Positions 54,618-63,359 are shown, numbered from the stretch's first letter. The stretch: DNA of 64,000 nucleotides from Oliverpabstia intestinalis (GCF_009696065.1 NZ_VUMS01000017.1:1-64000), one strand, 5' to 3'. Numbers and translations: made by a program. The notes: generated from the sequence alone by a model not told the origin.

Positions 54618-55703
54618 ATGAGCAGCAAATTAAGAGTAGGTATTTTAGGAGCAACAGGAATGGTAGGACAGAGATTTATTTCTCTGCTGGAAAACCACCC
54701 ATGGTTTGAAGTAGTAACTGTAGCAGCATCCCCGAGAAGTGCAGGAAAAACATATGAAGAAGCCGTAGGCGGACGCTGGAAAATGGATACTCCGATGCCG
54801 GAAGCTGTAAAAAAACTGGTAGTTATGAATGTAAATGAAGTGGAAAAAGTAGCTTCCACCGTTGATTTTGTATTTTCAGCAGTAGATATGTCCAAAGAGG
54901 AAATCAAAGCGATCGAGGAAGAATATGCAAAAACTGAAACACCGGTTGTTTCCAATAACAGTGCTCACAGATGGACACCGGATGTACCAATGGTAGTGCC
55001 GGAGATCAACCCGGAACACTTTGAGGTTATCGAATCTCAGAAAAAACGTCTGGGAACCACACGCGGATTCATCGCAGTAAAACCAAACTGCTCCATCCAG
55101 AGTTATGCACCGGTTCTGACTGCATGGAAAGAATTCGAGCCATACGAAGTAGTTGCTACTACATACCAGGCAATCTCCGGAGCAGGTAAAACCTTCAAAG
55201 ACTGGCCGGAAATGGTAGAAAACATCATCCCATACATCGGCGGGGAAGAAGAGAAGAGTGAACAGGAACCGCTTCGTATCTGGGGTAAAGTAGAAAACGG
55301 TCAGATCGTAAAAGCCAGCGAACCGGTGATCACCTGCCAGTGTATCCGTGTTCCGGTACTGAACGGACATACCGCAGCAGTCTTTGTAAAATTCAGAAAG
55401 AATCCTACCAAAGAACAGCTGATCGAAAAACTGGTGAACTTCAAAGGATTCCCACAGGAAGCAGAACTTCCGAGTGCTCCGAAGCAGTTTATCCAGTATC
55501 TGGAAGAAGACAACCGTCCACAGGTTAAGATGGATGTCAACTTCGAAAACGGTATGGGGATCAGCGTAGGCCGTCTGAGAGAGGACACTGTATACGACTG
55601 GAAATTCGTAGGTCTGTCCCATAATACTGTAAGAGGAGCTGCCGGCGGTGCTGTTCTGTGTGCAGAGACTCTGAAAGCAAAAGGATATATTCAGGCAAAA
55701 TAA
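54618..55703 (+). CDS. asd: Aspartate-semialdehyde dehydrogenase
   Basis: Reduces aspartyl phosphate to the semialdehyde used for lysine, threonine, methionine and diaminopimelate. 361 residues, the longer archaeal/clostridial type. NADP site RVGILGATGMVGQRFISLL, catalytic Cys in VKPNCSIQSYAPVL, GAGKTFKDWPEM, and the substrate His in CIRVPVLNGHTAAVF. The chosen ATG has GAGGAG about 10 nt upstream. TTGATT and TATAGT (54504-54530) lie upstream with a short 15-bp spacer. Own terminator. Confidence 0.95.
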   Translation: MSSKLRVGILGATGMVGQRFISLLENHPWFEVVTVAASPRSAGKTYEEAVGGRWKMDTPMPEAVKKLVVMNVNEVEKVASTVDFVFSAVDMSKEEIKAIEEEYAKTETPVVSNNSAHRWTPDVPMVVPEINPEHFEVIESQKKRLGTTRGFIAVKPNCSIQSYAPVLTAWKEFEPYEVVATTYQAISGAGKTFKDWPEMVENIIPYIGGEEEKSEQEPLRIWGKVENGQIVKASEPVITCQCIRVPVLNGHTAAVFVKFRKNPTKEQLIEKLVNFKGFPQEAELPSAPKQFIQYLEEDNRPQVKMDVNFENGMGISVGRLREDTVYDWKFVGLSHNTVRGAAGGAVLCAETLKAKGYIQAK

Positions 55704-55726
55704 ATAAGAATGCAAATAAGAAAAAT

Positions 55727-55762
55727 AAAATCCCGGGTGTGTTGCATGCCCGGGATTTTTTA
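55727..55762 (+). terminator. Terminator of asd
   Basis: AAAATCCCGGG and CCCGGGATTTTTT pair perfectly around a 13-base loop. Confidence 0.9.
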
Positions 55763-55763
55763 C

Positions 55764-55789
55764 TTTACAGGAAATTGCTTTCCTGTAAG
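55764..55789. repeat. Short hairpin repeat, copy 2
   Basis: TTTACAGGAAATTGCTTTCC followed by TGTAAG, identical over the first 20 bases to the copy at 1670-1697. ACAGGAAA/TTTCCTGT is a perfect 8-bp stem with a 4-base TTGC loop. Immediately follows the asd terminator. Confidence 0.6.
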
Positions 55790-55875
55790 ATTCTGTGCAT
55801 CGCGCAGCGTGTTGCTGGGCACGGAGCGAACAGTAACGATTTCAATATAGAAACCAGGCAAGTTCCGGAGTGCAC

Positions 55876-55904
55876 TTGAATTTCCGGAAGAAAAACGGTA
55901 TACT
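55876..55904 (+). promoter_or_regulatory. Promoter of topB
   Basis: TTGAAT (55876-55881), 17-bp spacer, TATACT (55899-55904). Confidence 0.6.
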
Positions 55905-55971
55905 CTTTGTTGCCCCTGTGAGGTTTTTATATCGCAGGGACGCTGAAGAGACGAGAAAGGGTTAAATTTAT

Positions 55972-58047
55972 ATGAATAAATCCGTATTTATCGCAGAGAA
56001 ACCAAGCGTAGCCCAGGAATTTGCCAAAGCGTTAAAGGTGAAGACCACGCGGCATGACGGATATCTGGAATCGGAAAATACCATTGTCACCTGGTGTGTG
56101 GGTCATCTGGTGACGATGAGTTATCCGGAAGCCTATGATATCAAGTACAAGCGCTGGACTCTGGAAACTCTGCCTTTTCTGCCCGGGGAGTTCAAGTATG
56201 AAGTCATCCCGTCGGTAAAAAAGCAGTTTGAGATTGTCAGGGGACTGTTAAACCGTCCGGATGTGGACACCATCTATGTCTGTACCGACTCAGGAAGAGA
56301 GGGAGAGTATATCTACCGTCTGGTGGCACAGATGGCCGGCGTCAGGGGAAAGAAAGAGAAACGTGTCTGGATCGATTCCCAGACGGAAGAGGAGATCATC
56401 CGTGGAATCAAAGAAGCGAAGGATCTGAGTGCTTATGATAATCTGAGTGCATCGGCATATCTGCGGGCGAAAGAAGACTATCTGATGGGTATTAACTTTT
56501 CCAGGATCCTGACACTGCGGTATGGAAACAGCGTGTCCAACTATCTGGGAAATAAATATCAGGTAATTTCCGTGGGACGGGTCATGACCTGTGTGCTTGG
56601 AATGGTAGTGCGAAGAGAGCGGGAGATCCGTGAATTCGTAAAAACACCGTTTTACCGGGTGCTTGGAAAATTCTTGCTGGAAGGAAGAACCTTCGACGGA
56701 GAATGGCGTGCTGTGGAAGACAGCCGGTATTTTCAGTCACCGGATCTGTATAAGGAAAATGGTTTCAAGGACAGAAACCGGGCGGAAGAACTGAAAGGCA
56801 TTCTGGAACGGGAGAGTGCAGTCAGTGTGACGAATGAACTTTCCGGTTCCAACAGAATGGCACAGCAGACAGCTCCGGTGCATCAGGCGGTACTTGAGAA
56901 AATCGAGAAGAAAAAAGAGAAGAAGAACCCACCGCTTTTGTATAACCTGGCAGAATTGCAGAATGACTGTTCACGGATGTTCAAGATCAGTCCGGACGAG
57001 ACATTGCGGGTGGTGCAGGAACTGTATGAAAAGAAGCTGGTGACATATCCAAGAACGGATGCCCGTGTGCTTTCCACTGCAGTTGCCAAGGAGATAAGCC
57101 GAAACCTGAAGGGTTTAACGAGATACCAGATGGCAGCACCGTTTGCACAGGAGATCCTGGAGGCGGGAAGTTTTCAAGAGATCGAAAAGACCAGATATGT
57201 CAATGACAAGCAGATCACAGACCATTATGCGATTATTCCTACCGGTCAGGGACTGCAGAATCTTGGCAGACTGCCGCAGATTTCACAGAAAGTGTATCAG
57301 GTGGTCGTTCGCCGGTTTTTGAGTGTGTTTTATCCGGCGGCGGTGTATCAGAAGGTGAGCCTGGTGTCGGCGGTCGGAAAAGAGAAGCTGTTTTCGAGTT
57401 TCAAGGTACTGGTGGAGGAAGGGTATCTGAAGGTGGCCAACGTACCATCCGGAAAGAAAGAAGAGGATGCGAAAAATGCAGAGGAGAAAACGGATGATAT
57501 CCAGTGTGATGCCGCCTTTCTTGCCTGCCTGCAAAAGCTGAAAAAGGGCGCCATTCTTCCGGTCGATGGATATGAGATCAAAGAGGGAGAAACTTCTCCG
57601 CCGAAACGGTACAATTCCGGTACGATGATCCTGGCGATGGAGAATGCCGGACAACTGATCGAGGATGAGGAGCTGCGTGCGCAGATCAAGGGAAGTGGAA
57701 TCGGAACCAGTGCAACGAGAGCAGAGATTTTAAAGAAACTGGTGAATATCAAGTATATCAGCCTGAATAAGAAAACACAGGTAATTACCCCGACTCAGCT
57801 TGGAGAAATGATTTATGAAGTGGTTAACGCTTCGATCCCGGCACTGTTAAATCCGGAGCTTACCGCGAGCTGGGAGAAGGGGCTGAATTATGTAGCCGAG
57901 GGAAGTATTACTTCCCGGGAATATATGGATAAACTGGAGCATTTTATCCGGGTGAAAGTGGGTGGAGTGCTGCAGGTAAATTATCAGGCGGCGTTACGAA
58001 GCCGATACGACAGTATCGCAGGGAATTATCGAAAAGGAGGAAAATGA
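55972..58047 (+). CDS. topB: DNA topoisomerase III (type IA)
   Basis: 691 residues. TOPRIM domain at the N terminus (KSVFIAEKPSVAQEFAKAL; acidic cluster TDSGREGEYIYRLV), helical core, and active-site Tyr in LVTYPRTDARVLS around residue 360. GIGTSATRAEILKKL lies near the C terminus. Relaxes and decatenates negatively supercoiled DNA through single-strand passage. No zinc-finger tail is present. Topoisomerase III genes also occur on conjugative elements, but no other mobile-element gene is nearby. Overlaps the next gene's ribosome site. Confidence 0.94.
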   Translation: MNKSVFIAEKPSVAQEFAKALKVKTTRHDGYLESENTIVTWCVGHLVTMSYPEAYDIKYKRWTLETLPFLPGEFKYEVIPSVKKQFEIVRGLLNRPDVDTIYVCTDSGREGEYIYRLVAQMAGVRGKKEKRVWIDSQTEEEIIRGIKEAKDLSAYDNLSASAYLRAKEDYLMGINFSRILTLRYGNSVSNYLGNKYQVISVGRVMTCVLGMVVRREREIREFVKTPFYRVLGKFLLEGRTFDGEWRAVEDSRYFQSPDLYKENGFKDRNRAEELKGILERESAVSVTNELSGSNRMAQQTAPVHQAVLEKIEKKKEKKNPPLLYNLAELQNDCSRMFKISPDETLRVVQELYEKKLVTYPRTDARVLSTAVAKEISRNLKGLTRYQMAAPFAQEILEAGSFQEIEKTRYVNDKQITDHYAIIPTGQGLQNLGRLPQISQKVYQVVVRRFLSVFYPAAVYQKVSLVSAVGKEKLFSSFKVLVEEGYLKVANVPSGKKEEDAKNAEEKTDDIQCDAAFLACLQKLKKGAILPVDGYEIKEGETSPPKRYNSGTMILAMENAGQLIEDEELRAQIKGSGIGTSATRAEILKKLVNIKYISLNKKTQVITPTQLGEMIYEVVNASIPALLNPELTASWEKGLNYVAEGSITSREYMDKLEHFIRVKVGGVLQVNYQAALRSRYDSIAGNYRKGGK

Positions 58048-58049
58048 TC

Positions 58050-58721
58050 ATGAGTATGGAAAGTATTCGAATTGAGAACATGTATGATCTGAATGAGACG
58101 ATTGCAGCGGAGATTTTTGAAGGGAAGACGTATCCGTGGGAAGTACTTCCGCTGATTAAAGAATTTATTGTGAAGCTGGGAAATACACTGGATCCTGCAG
58201 AGTATGATAAGATCGGGGAAGATATCTGGGTAGCGAAATCTGCTAAGATTGCTCCTACGGTTGCGTTAAATGGTCCGTGTATCATCGGAAAGGATGCCGA
58301 GGTGCGTCAGTGTGCATTTATCCGTGGCAGTGCGATCGTCGGTGAGGGTGCTGTGGTTGGTAATTCTACGGAGCTTAAGAATGTGATCTTGTTTAATAAG
58401 GTGCAGGTGCCGCATTATAATTATGTGGGGGATTCTGTGCTGGGTTATAAGGCTCATATGGGCGCGGGATCGATCACTTCGAATGTGAAGTCGGATAAGA
58501 AGCTGGTGGTTGTGCACGGAGATGGTTTCGATATTGAGACCGGCATGAAGAAGTTTGGGGCTATGCTGGGAGATAATGTTGAGGTTGGCTGTAATTCAGT
58601 GCTGAATCCGGGGACGGTGATCGGACGGGAGAGTAATGTGTATCCGCTGTCTTCGGTTAGAGGGGTTGTGCCGGAGAGGGCCATCTTTAAGAAACAGGGA
58701 GACGTTGTTGCTAAAAGATAG
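58050..58721 (+). CDS. Left-handed beta-helix (hexapeptide-repeat) nucleotidyl/acyltransferase-like protein
   Basis: 223 residues. The N-terminal 70 residues are helical (IRIENMYDLNETIAAEIFEG); the rest is a run of hexapeptide turns (WVAKSAKIAPTVALNGPCII, AFIRGSAIVGEGAVVGNSTE, GSITSNVK) that forms a left-handed beta helix, as in the C-terminal half of GlmU and related UDP-GlcNAc pyrophosphorylase-like proteins. No pyrophosphorylase domain is present, so a cofactor-dependent acyl transfer or a sugar-nucleotide role is only inferred. GGAGG lies 9 nt before the chosen ATG. Base use is slightly different (many GNG/GTG codons) from its neighbours. Confidence 0.8.
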   Translation: MSMESIRIENMYDLNETIAAEIFEGKTYPWEVLPLIKEFIVKLGNTLDPAEYDKIGEDIWVAKSAKIAPTVALNGPCIIGKDAEVRQCAFIRGSAIVGEGAVVGNSTELKNVILFNKVQVPHYNYVGDSVLGYKAHMGAGSITSNVKSDKKLVVVHGDGFDIETGMKKFGAMLGDNVEVGCNSVLNPGTVIGRESNVYPLSSVRGVVPERAIFKKQGDVVAKR

Positions 58722-58732
58722 ATGATTGAAAA

Positions 58733-58927
58733 AGGGGACGCCCCCCGGCGGAAGCGTTCTCCCGCCAGCAACGTGGGCAGGGCAACTTTGAACTAGCCAC
58801 TAACTACGACTATGTTCACTTGGGTCAGCTGACCCAAGCGAAAGTCTCCGTAAGTGTCGGATTTCAAAGCTTGCCCTAACCGCCCACAAAGTGTTGCTGG
58901 CAGGAGAAAGCTTCCGCCGGTTTTTTT
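58733..58927. repeat. Long-hairpin repeat, copy B (full form), also a terminator for the + strand
   Basis: Outer arms CCGGCGGAAGCGTTCTCCCG..CAGCAAC (58745 on) and GTTGCTGGCAGGAG..CCGCCGG (ending 58920) are complementary at 26 of 28 positions and are followed by TTTTTTT. Inward, GTGGGC/GCCCAC and AGGGCAACTTTGAA/TTTCAAAGCTTGCCCT pair again, and the centre holds the perfect palindrome CTTGGGTCAGCTGACCCAAG (58819-58838). AGGGGACG, the core and the ACAAAGTGTTG flank are shared with copy A at 15521-15630; the outer arms are not. Lies between convergent genes. Confidence 0.75.
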
Positions 58928-58933
58928 ACGCCA

Positions 58934-59686
58934 TTAGTTCAGAAAACAGAAGTGAAGGATCAAACCGTACAGTAAAAGGTGTACCGGGTAGAAAAGGTAG
59001 AAAAAATATTTCAGGGAGATGCCACGTTTCCCGTTATAGAGGTTGATCGGGATGAAGGCGAGGCAGGCGGGGGCTTCCCAGAGGAGGCTCATGCAGGAGA
59101 CCAGAGTGCAGAGAAACTTCTGATCATGGAACAGGTAAAGTAACAGGATCAGGATGATTCCTTTGTAGTCGTAGTCGGTCTGAAGGAGCCAGGCGGTCAG
59201 ACAGCCGGCTGCGGCGATCAGTATCTTGACGATCCACTGAAGGTTCGGGTTTATTTCTTTGTGGCTTACAGTATCGATGGCCCAGATGGTCAGGAGACCC
59301 AGGAATAAAGTGAAAAAGACATTCTGGTAACCCGGAGCAAATGGGGTGTTGAACAGTGCATAATCAAAGGGAAATTCGGACACCAGGGCAAAGAGGAACA
59401 GGCGGGTGGCATATTTCTTTTTGCTGGAGGTGTGGAGGAATCCTTCAATTAATAAGAAACAGAAGACCGGGAAGCCGATTCTTCCGATGAAGCGCATGAC
59501 CTGATAAATGTTCCACCAGGGGATCGTCATAGAGACAGGGTGTCCCAGGAAGGACGGATTTTGCTGCATCAGGATGCCGTAGAGGATGATGCTTGCGGCG
59601 AAATGGTCGATGGCCATGGCGATAATGGCGATGATTTTTAAAGTACTGCCGGACAGGCAGCCCTTTTTCAGGGAAAACTGGGTCAT
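58934..59686 (-). CDS. TraX-family membrane protein
   Basis: 250 residues, about eight transmembrane segments. LKIIAIIAMAIDHFAASIIL near the N terminus, MRFIGRIGFPVFCFLLIEGF and SEFPFDYALF are TraX blocks. TraX of F plasmid acetylates pilin; chromosomal clostridial members are acyltransferase-like proteins of unknown substrate and do not imply conjugation. Start chosen at the ATG behind ACAGGAGG; a frame extension to a TTG at 59836 crosses AT-rich leader sequence and is not family-like. The upstream 59687-59860 interval shows no gene. Confidence 0.88.
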   Translation of the reverse strand: MTQFSLKKGCLSGSTLKIIAIIAMAIDHFAASIILYGILMQQNPSFLGHPVSMTIPWWNIYQVMRFIGRIGFPVFCFLLIEGFLHTSSKKKYATRLFLFALVSEFPFDYALFNTPFAPGYQNVFFTLFLGLLTIWAIDTVSHKEINPNLQWIVKILIAAAGCLTAWLLQTDYDYKGIILILLLYLFHDQKFLCTLVSCMSLLWEAPACLAFIPINLYNGKRGISLKYFFYLFYPVHLLLYGLILHFCFLN

Positions 59687-59870
59687 AGAAAACCTCCTGT
59701 TTTTTGATAATCTGAGTTTTTCGATATTCCTTCTTAATGTTGACAGATAAAGAAAAATAGCGTCAGAAAAAGCATAAAACGCAAATTGTGACGGAATCCT
59801 GCGGAATATTCTGAAAAAAGTATACCAGTCCTGCAAAAAATGTCAACGAAAGGGAAAAAAATAAAAAAAA

Positions 59871-59990
59871 AGCAAGTTTGTCTGGACTAACCGCATGGGT
59901 GTATGCGAAAATAACTATGATAAGCGGGTGAGTAGGTTCACTTGCTTGAGATACATAAGTCTCGAAAAAAGTATTTCAAGTTTGAAAGGA
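59871..59990 (+). promoter_or_regulatory. Structured leader upstream of the NifU-like/GGGtGRT pair (candidate cis-regulatory RNA)
   Basis: GCAAGT (about 59872) pairs with ACTTGC (59940 region), enclosing AACC/GGTT and GCATGGGTGTATGC. The 3' CTTGC runs into CTTGAGATAC, which can instead pair with GTATTTCAAG (ending at 59980), and GAGATACATAAGTCTC offers a third hairpin; the last lie just before the AAAGGAG ribosome site. Mutually exclusive stems next to a ribosome site suggest control, but I cannot match it to a known riboswitch. Confidence 0.45.
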
Positions 59991-59998
59991 GTCTTAAC

Positions 59999-60691
59999 AT
60001 GATTTATTCACAAGAAGTAGAAATGATGTGTCCGGTTTCACAGGGCGTTAATCACGGCGCTGCACCAATCCCGGAAGAAGCAAAATGGGTACAGTCCAAA
60101 GAAATTAAAGATATTTCCGGTCTGACACATGGTGTGGGCTGGTGTGCACCACAGCAGGGTGCCTGCAAACTGACACTGAACGTAAAAGATGGTATTATTC
60201 AGGAAGCTCTGGTAGAGACAATCGGATGTTCCGGTATGACTCATTCCGCAGCTATGGCATCTGAAATCCTTCCTGGAAGAACTCTTCTGGAGGCTCTGAA
60301 CACTGACCTGGTATGCGATGCTATCAACACAGCTATGAGAGAACTCTTCCTGCAGATCGTTTATGGTCGTACACAGTCCGCATTCTCTGAAGATGGTCTG
60401 CCGATCGGCGCTGGTCTGGAAGATCTGGGTAAAGGTCTGAGATCTCAGGTTGGTACCATGTACGGAACACTGAAAAAAGGTCCTCGTTATCTGGAAATGG
60501 CAGAAGGTTATGTTACCGGTATTGCACTGGATGAAGAAGGATGCATCATTGGTTACCAGTTCGTAAGTCTGGGCAAAATGACTGATTTCATCAAACAGGG
60601 TGATGATCCTACAACAGCTTGGGAAAAAGCAAAAGGACAGTACGGTCGTGTTGCAGATGCAGCTAAAATCATTGATCCGCGTAAAGAATAA
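59999..60691 (+). CDS. NifU-like scaffold paired with GGGtGRT protein
   Basis: 230 residues, related to the NifU N-terminal fold: GWCAPQQGACKLTLNVKDG and VETIGCSGMTHSAAM carry Cys at scaffold-like positions, with a third in DLVCDAI, but the third classic NifU Cys motif is not seen. NCBI-style naming calls it an iron-sulfur cluster assembly scaffold protein. It is followed 43 bases later by the GGGtGRT gene, a conserved clostridial pair of unknown function. Codon use is as biased as in gap/pgk, so it is strongly expressed. ATG behind AAAGGAG. Confidence 0.85.
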   Translation: MIYSQEVEMMCPVSQGVNHGAAPIPEEAKWVQSKEIKDISGLTHGVGWCAPQQGACKLTLNVKDGIIQEALVETIGCSGMTHSAAMASEILPGRTLLEALNTDLVCDAINTAMRELFLQIVYGRTQSAFSEDGLPIGAGLEDLGKGLRSQVGTMYGTLKKGPRYLEMAEGYVTGIALDEEGCIIGYQFVSLGKMTDFIKQGDDPTTAWEKAKGQYGRVADAAKIIDPRKE

Positions 60692-60734
60692 TTACTGTTC
60701 TGCTTACCGTCAATATAATAGGAGGATAAAATAA

Positions 60735-61745
60735 ATGGCTTTATTTGAATCATATGAAAGAAGAATTGATAAAATCAATGCTGTCCTGAACAGCTATGGA
60801 ATCGCTTCTCTGGAAGAAGCAGAGAAAATCACAAAAGATGCTGGTCTGGACGTATACAATCAGATCAAAGGCATCCAGCCAATCTGTTTTGAGAACGCTT
60901 GCTGGGCATACATCACAGGTGCAGCAATCGCAATCAAAAAGGGCTGTACAAAAGCTTCTGAAGCAGCAGCAGCTATCGGCGAAGGTCTGCAGGCTTTCTG
61001 TATTCCGGGATCTGTAGCAGATCAGCGTAAAGTAGGTCTGGGACATGGTAACCTGGGTAAGATGCTTCTGGAAGAAGATACAGAATGTTTTGCATTCCTG
61101 GCAGGTCATGAGTCTTTCGCAGCAGCTGAAGGTGCTATTGGTATCGCTGAGAAAGCAAACAAAGTACGTCAGAAACCTCTGCGTGTTATCCTGAACGGTC
61201 TTGGAAAAGATGCTGCTCAGATCATCGCTCGTATCAACGGATTTACATTTGTTGAAACAGAATATGATTACTATACAGGAGAACTGAAAGAAGTATTCCG
61301 TAAAGCATACTCTGAAGGTCCTCGTGCAAAAGTTAACTGCTACGGCGCTAACGACGTTCGTGAAGGTGTAGCTATCATGTGGAAAGAAGATGTTGACGTT
61401 TCTATCACAGGTAACTCTACCAACCCGACACGTTTCCAGCATCCGGTAGCTGGTACTTACAAAAAAGAACGTATCGAAGCTGGTAAAAAATACTTCTCCG
61501 TAGCATCCGGTGGTGGTACAGGACGTACTCTGCATCCGGATAACATGGCAGCAGGTCCTGCTTCCTATGGTATGACAGATACTCTGGGACGTATGCATTC
61601 CGATGCACAGTTCGCAGGTTCTTCTTCTGTTCCGGCTCACGTAGAAATGATGGGTCTGATCGGTGCAGGTAACAACCCGATGGTTGGTATGACTGTAGCT
61701 GTTGCAGTTAGTATTGAGGAAGCTCACAAAGCTGGTAAATTCTAA
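60735..61745 (+). CDS. GGGtGRT protein
   Basis: 336 residues, soluble. Named for the SVASGGGTGRTLHPDNMA motif (about residue 255); further blocks are SDAQFAGSSSVPAHVEMMGL and GAGNNPMVGMTVAVAVS at the C terminus. The N-terminal half has two cysteines (QPICFENACWAY) and GPRAKVNCYGANDVREGVAI in the middle. The family is conserved in anaerobic Firmicutes with the NifU-like partner, and its function is not established. Heavy codon bias and a strong terminator suggest an abundant protein. ATG after AGGAGG. Confidence 0.88.
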   Translation: MALFESYERRIDKINAVLNSYGIASLEEAEKITKDAGLDVYNQIKGIQPICFENACWAYITGAAIAIKKGCTKASEAAAAIGEGLQAFCIPGSVADQRKVGLGHGNLGKMLLEEDTECFAFLAGHESFAAAEGAIGIAEKANKVRQKPLRVILNGLGKDAAQIIARINGFTFVETEYDYYTGELKEVFRKAYSEGPRAKVNCYGANDVREGVAIMWKEDVDVSITGNSTNPTRFQHPVAGTYKKERIEAGKKYFSVASGGGTGRTLHPDNMAAGPASYGMTDTLGRMHSDAQFAGSSSVPAHVEMMGLIGAGNNPMVGMTVAVAVSIEEAHKAGKF

Positions 61746-61792
61746 GAAACCCTTATAAAATAGGCGTTTTTAAAAGTGTTCAAACGAGAAAA

Positions 61793-61826
61793 GAAAGCCG
61801 CAGGTTTCGTGCCTGCGGCTTTTTCT
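61793..61826 (+). terminator. Terminator of the GGGtGRT operon
   Basis: AAAGCCGCAGG and CCTGCGGCTTTTT pair perfectly around a 7-base loop. Confidence 0.92.
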
Positions 61827-61971
61827 ATCATCAAATATCCGAAAACTGACTGATTTGATAAAAGAAAAATTGTCAGAAAACCGATTGACTCTATAACGAT
61901 TATAAGGTTTAATATAGATTAGAAAGAAACTTTGCCGAGGGAAAGCGTCAGAGTGATAAAGGAATAGAAAC

Positions 61972-63318
61972 ATGGAAAGAGATCTTACATCGGGAAGTGT
62001 GTGGAAAAATATTGTGTATTTCTCACTTCCCTATCTGTTGTCTTATTTTTTACAGACATTATATGGTCTGGCGGATCTGTTTATTGTCGGGCAGTTTGAT
62101 GGTGTGGCGAGTACGACGGCGGTATCGATCGGCAGTCAGGTGATGCATATGCTGACGGTGATGATCGTAGGCCTGGCGATGGGAACGACAGTGAATATCG
62201 GACGGGCAGTGGGTGCGCGGGATACCAAAAAGGCGTCTAAAGTAGTGGGAAATACTATGGTGCTTTTTATAGGTGTCTCAGTGGTGCTTGCCGTGGTTTT
62301 ACTGTTACTGGTGCGTCCGATCGTGAATGTAATGTCCACACCGGAGGAAGCGGTAGAAGGAACAGTTCGTTATCTTACCATCTGCTTTATCGGAATCCCG
62401 TTTATCACGGCTTATAATGTGATCGCATCGATCTTCCGTGGTCTTGGAGATTCCAAAAGTCCGATGTACTTTATCGTAATTGCCTGTGTGGCAAATATTG
62501 CGTTGGATTACATATGTATCGGTGCGTTTCATATGGGACCGGAAGGTGCGGCGCTGGGAACCACGCTTTCCCAGACAATCAGTGTGGTTGTATCGCTCTG
62601 GGTGATCTTAAAAAAGCAGACAGGAATTTCTGTAAAAAGAGAAGATTTCCGACCGGATCGTGTAACGATGGGGCAGGTGCTGAAAATCGGTATCCCGATC
62701 GCAGCACAGGATGGATTTATCCAGGTAGCGTTTATCATCATTACGATTATCGCGAACCGCAGGGGACTGAGTGCTGCAGCAGCAGTGGGAATCGTGGAAA
62801 AAATCATCAGTTTTCTGTTCCTGGTGCCATCTTCGATGCTCTCTACCGTGTCTGCACTGGGAGCACAGAATATGGGAGCCGGCAAATACGAACGGGCCGA
62901 TCAGATTCTCCGGTATGCGATGGGAATTGCGGTTGGTTTCGGACTTTTCGTCTCACTGTTGATCCAGGTGACCGCAGAAACGGCGGTTGGTCTGTTTACG
63001 ACAGATGCGGTGGTCATCCTGCTGGGAGCACAGTATATCCGTGGATACATCTGGGACTGCATTTTCGCAGGAGTACATTTCAGTTTCAGTGGATATTTCT
63101 GTGCGTATGGAAGATCAGAGATCTCGTTTATCCACAACCTGATCGCGATTCTCTGTGTTCGGATTCCGGGCGTATATCTGACTTCAAAGATCTTTCCGGA
63201 TACGCTGTTTCCGATGGGACTGGCTACGGCAACAGGATCTCTGCTGTCGGTGATCATCTGTATGATCGCATTTGACTGGCTGAAAAAACAGAAAAGAAAA
63301 AGCGATGACGCTGTTTGA
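61972..63318 (+). CDS. MATE-family efflux transporter
   Basis: 448 residues, 12 transmembrane segments in two halves. N terminus LTSGSVWKNIVYFSLPYLLSY, then LADLFIVGQFDG, VSIGSQVMHMLTVMIVGLAM, and in the second half LKIGIPIAAQDGFIQVAF and LGAQNMGAGKYERADQI, all MatE domain blocks. Exports cationic drugs or metabolites in exchange for Na+ or H+; substrate unknown. No strong ribosome site precedes the ATG (AAAGGAATAG is nearest). The stop codon lies inside the -35 box of the following TPP promoter. Confidence 0.93.
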   Translation: MERDLTSGSVWKNIVYFSLPYLLSYFLQTLYGLADLFIVGQFDGVASTTAVSIGSQVMHMLTVMIVGLAMGTTVNIGRAVGARDTKKASKVVGNTMVLFIGVSVVLAVVLLLLVRPIVNVMSTPEEAVEGTVRYLTICFIGIPFITAYNVIASIFRGLGDSKSPMYFIVIACVANIALDYICIGAFHMGPEGAALGTTLSQTISVVVSLWVILKKQTGISVKREDFRPDRVTMGQVLKIGIPIAAQDGFIQVAFIIITIIANRRGLSAAAAVGIVEKIISFLFLVPSSMLSTVSALGAQNMGAGKYERADQILRYAMGIAVGFGLFVSLLIQVTAETAVGLFTTDAVVILLGAQYIRGYIWDCIFAGVHFSFSGYFCAYGRSEISFIHNLIAILCVRIPGVYLTSKIFPDTLFPMGLATATGSLLSVIICMIAFDWLKKQKRKSDDAV

Positions 63319-63343
63319 CATTTCCGTAAAGCAGTGCTATGAT
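63315..63343 (+). promoter_or_regulatory. Promoter of the thiW riboswitch transcript
   Basis: Perfect TTGACA (63315-63320), 17-bp spacer, TATGAT (63338-63343). The TGA of the -35 box is the stop codon of the MATE gene. Confidence 0.8.
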
Positions 63344-63359
63344 ATGTAAGAATTAAAGA

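Noticed and set aside
53831-54955. 374-codon reverse frame spanning the argH-asd junction
   Set aside because: Opposite two solid genes, with no ribosome site or recognisable product.
58934-59686. TraX-like gene plus topB considered as remains of a conjugative element
   Set aside because: Both families are common as chromosomal genes in clostridia and no relaxase, coupling protein or type IV secretion gene is present.
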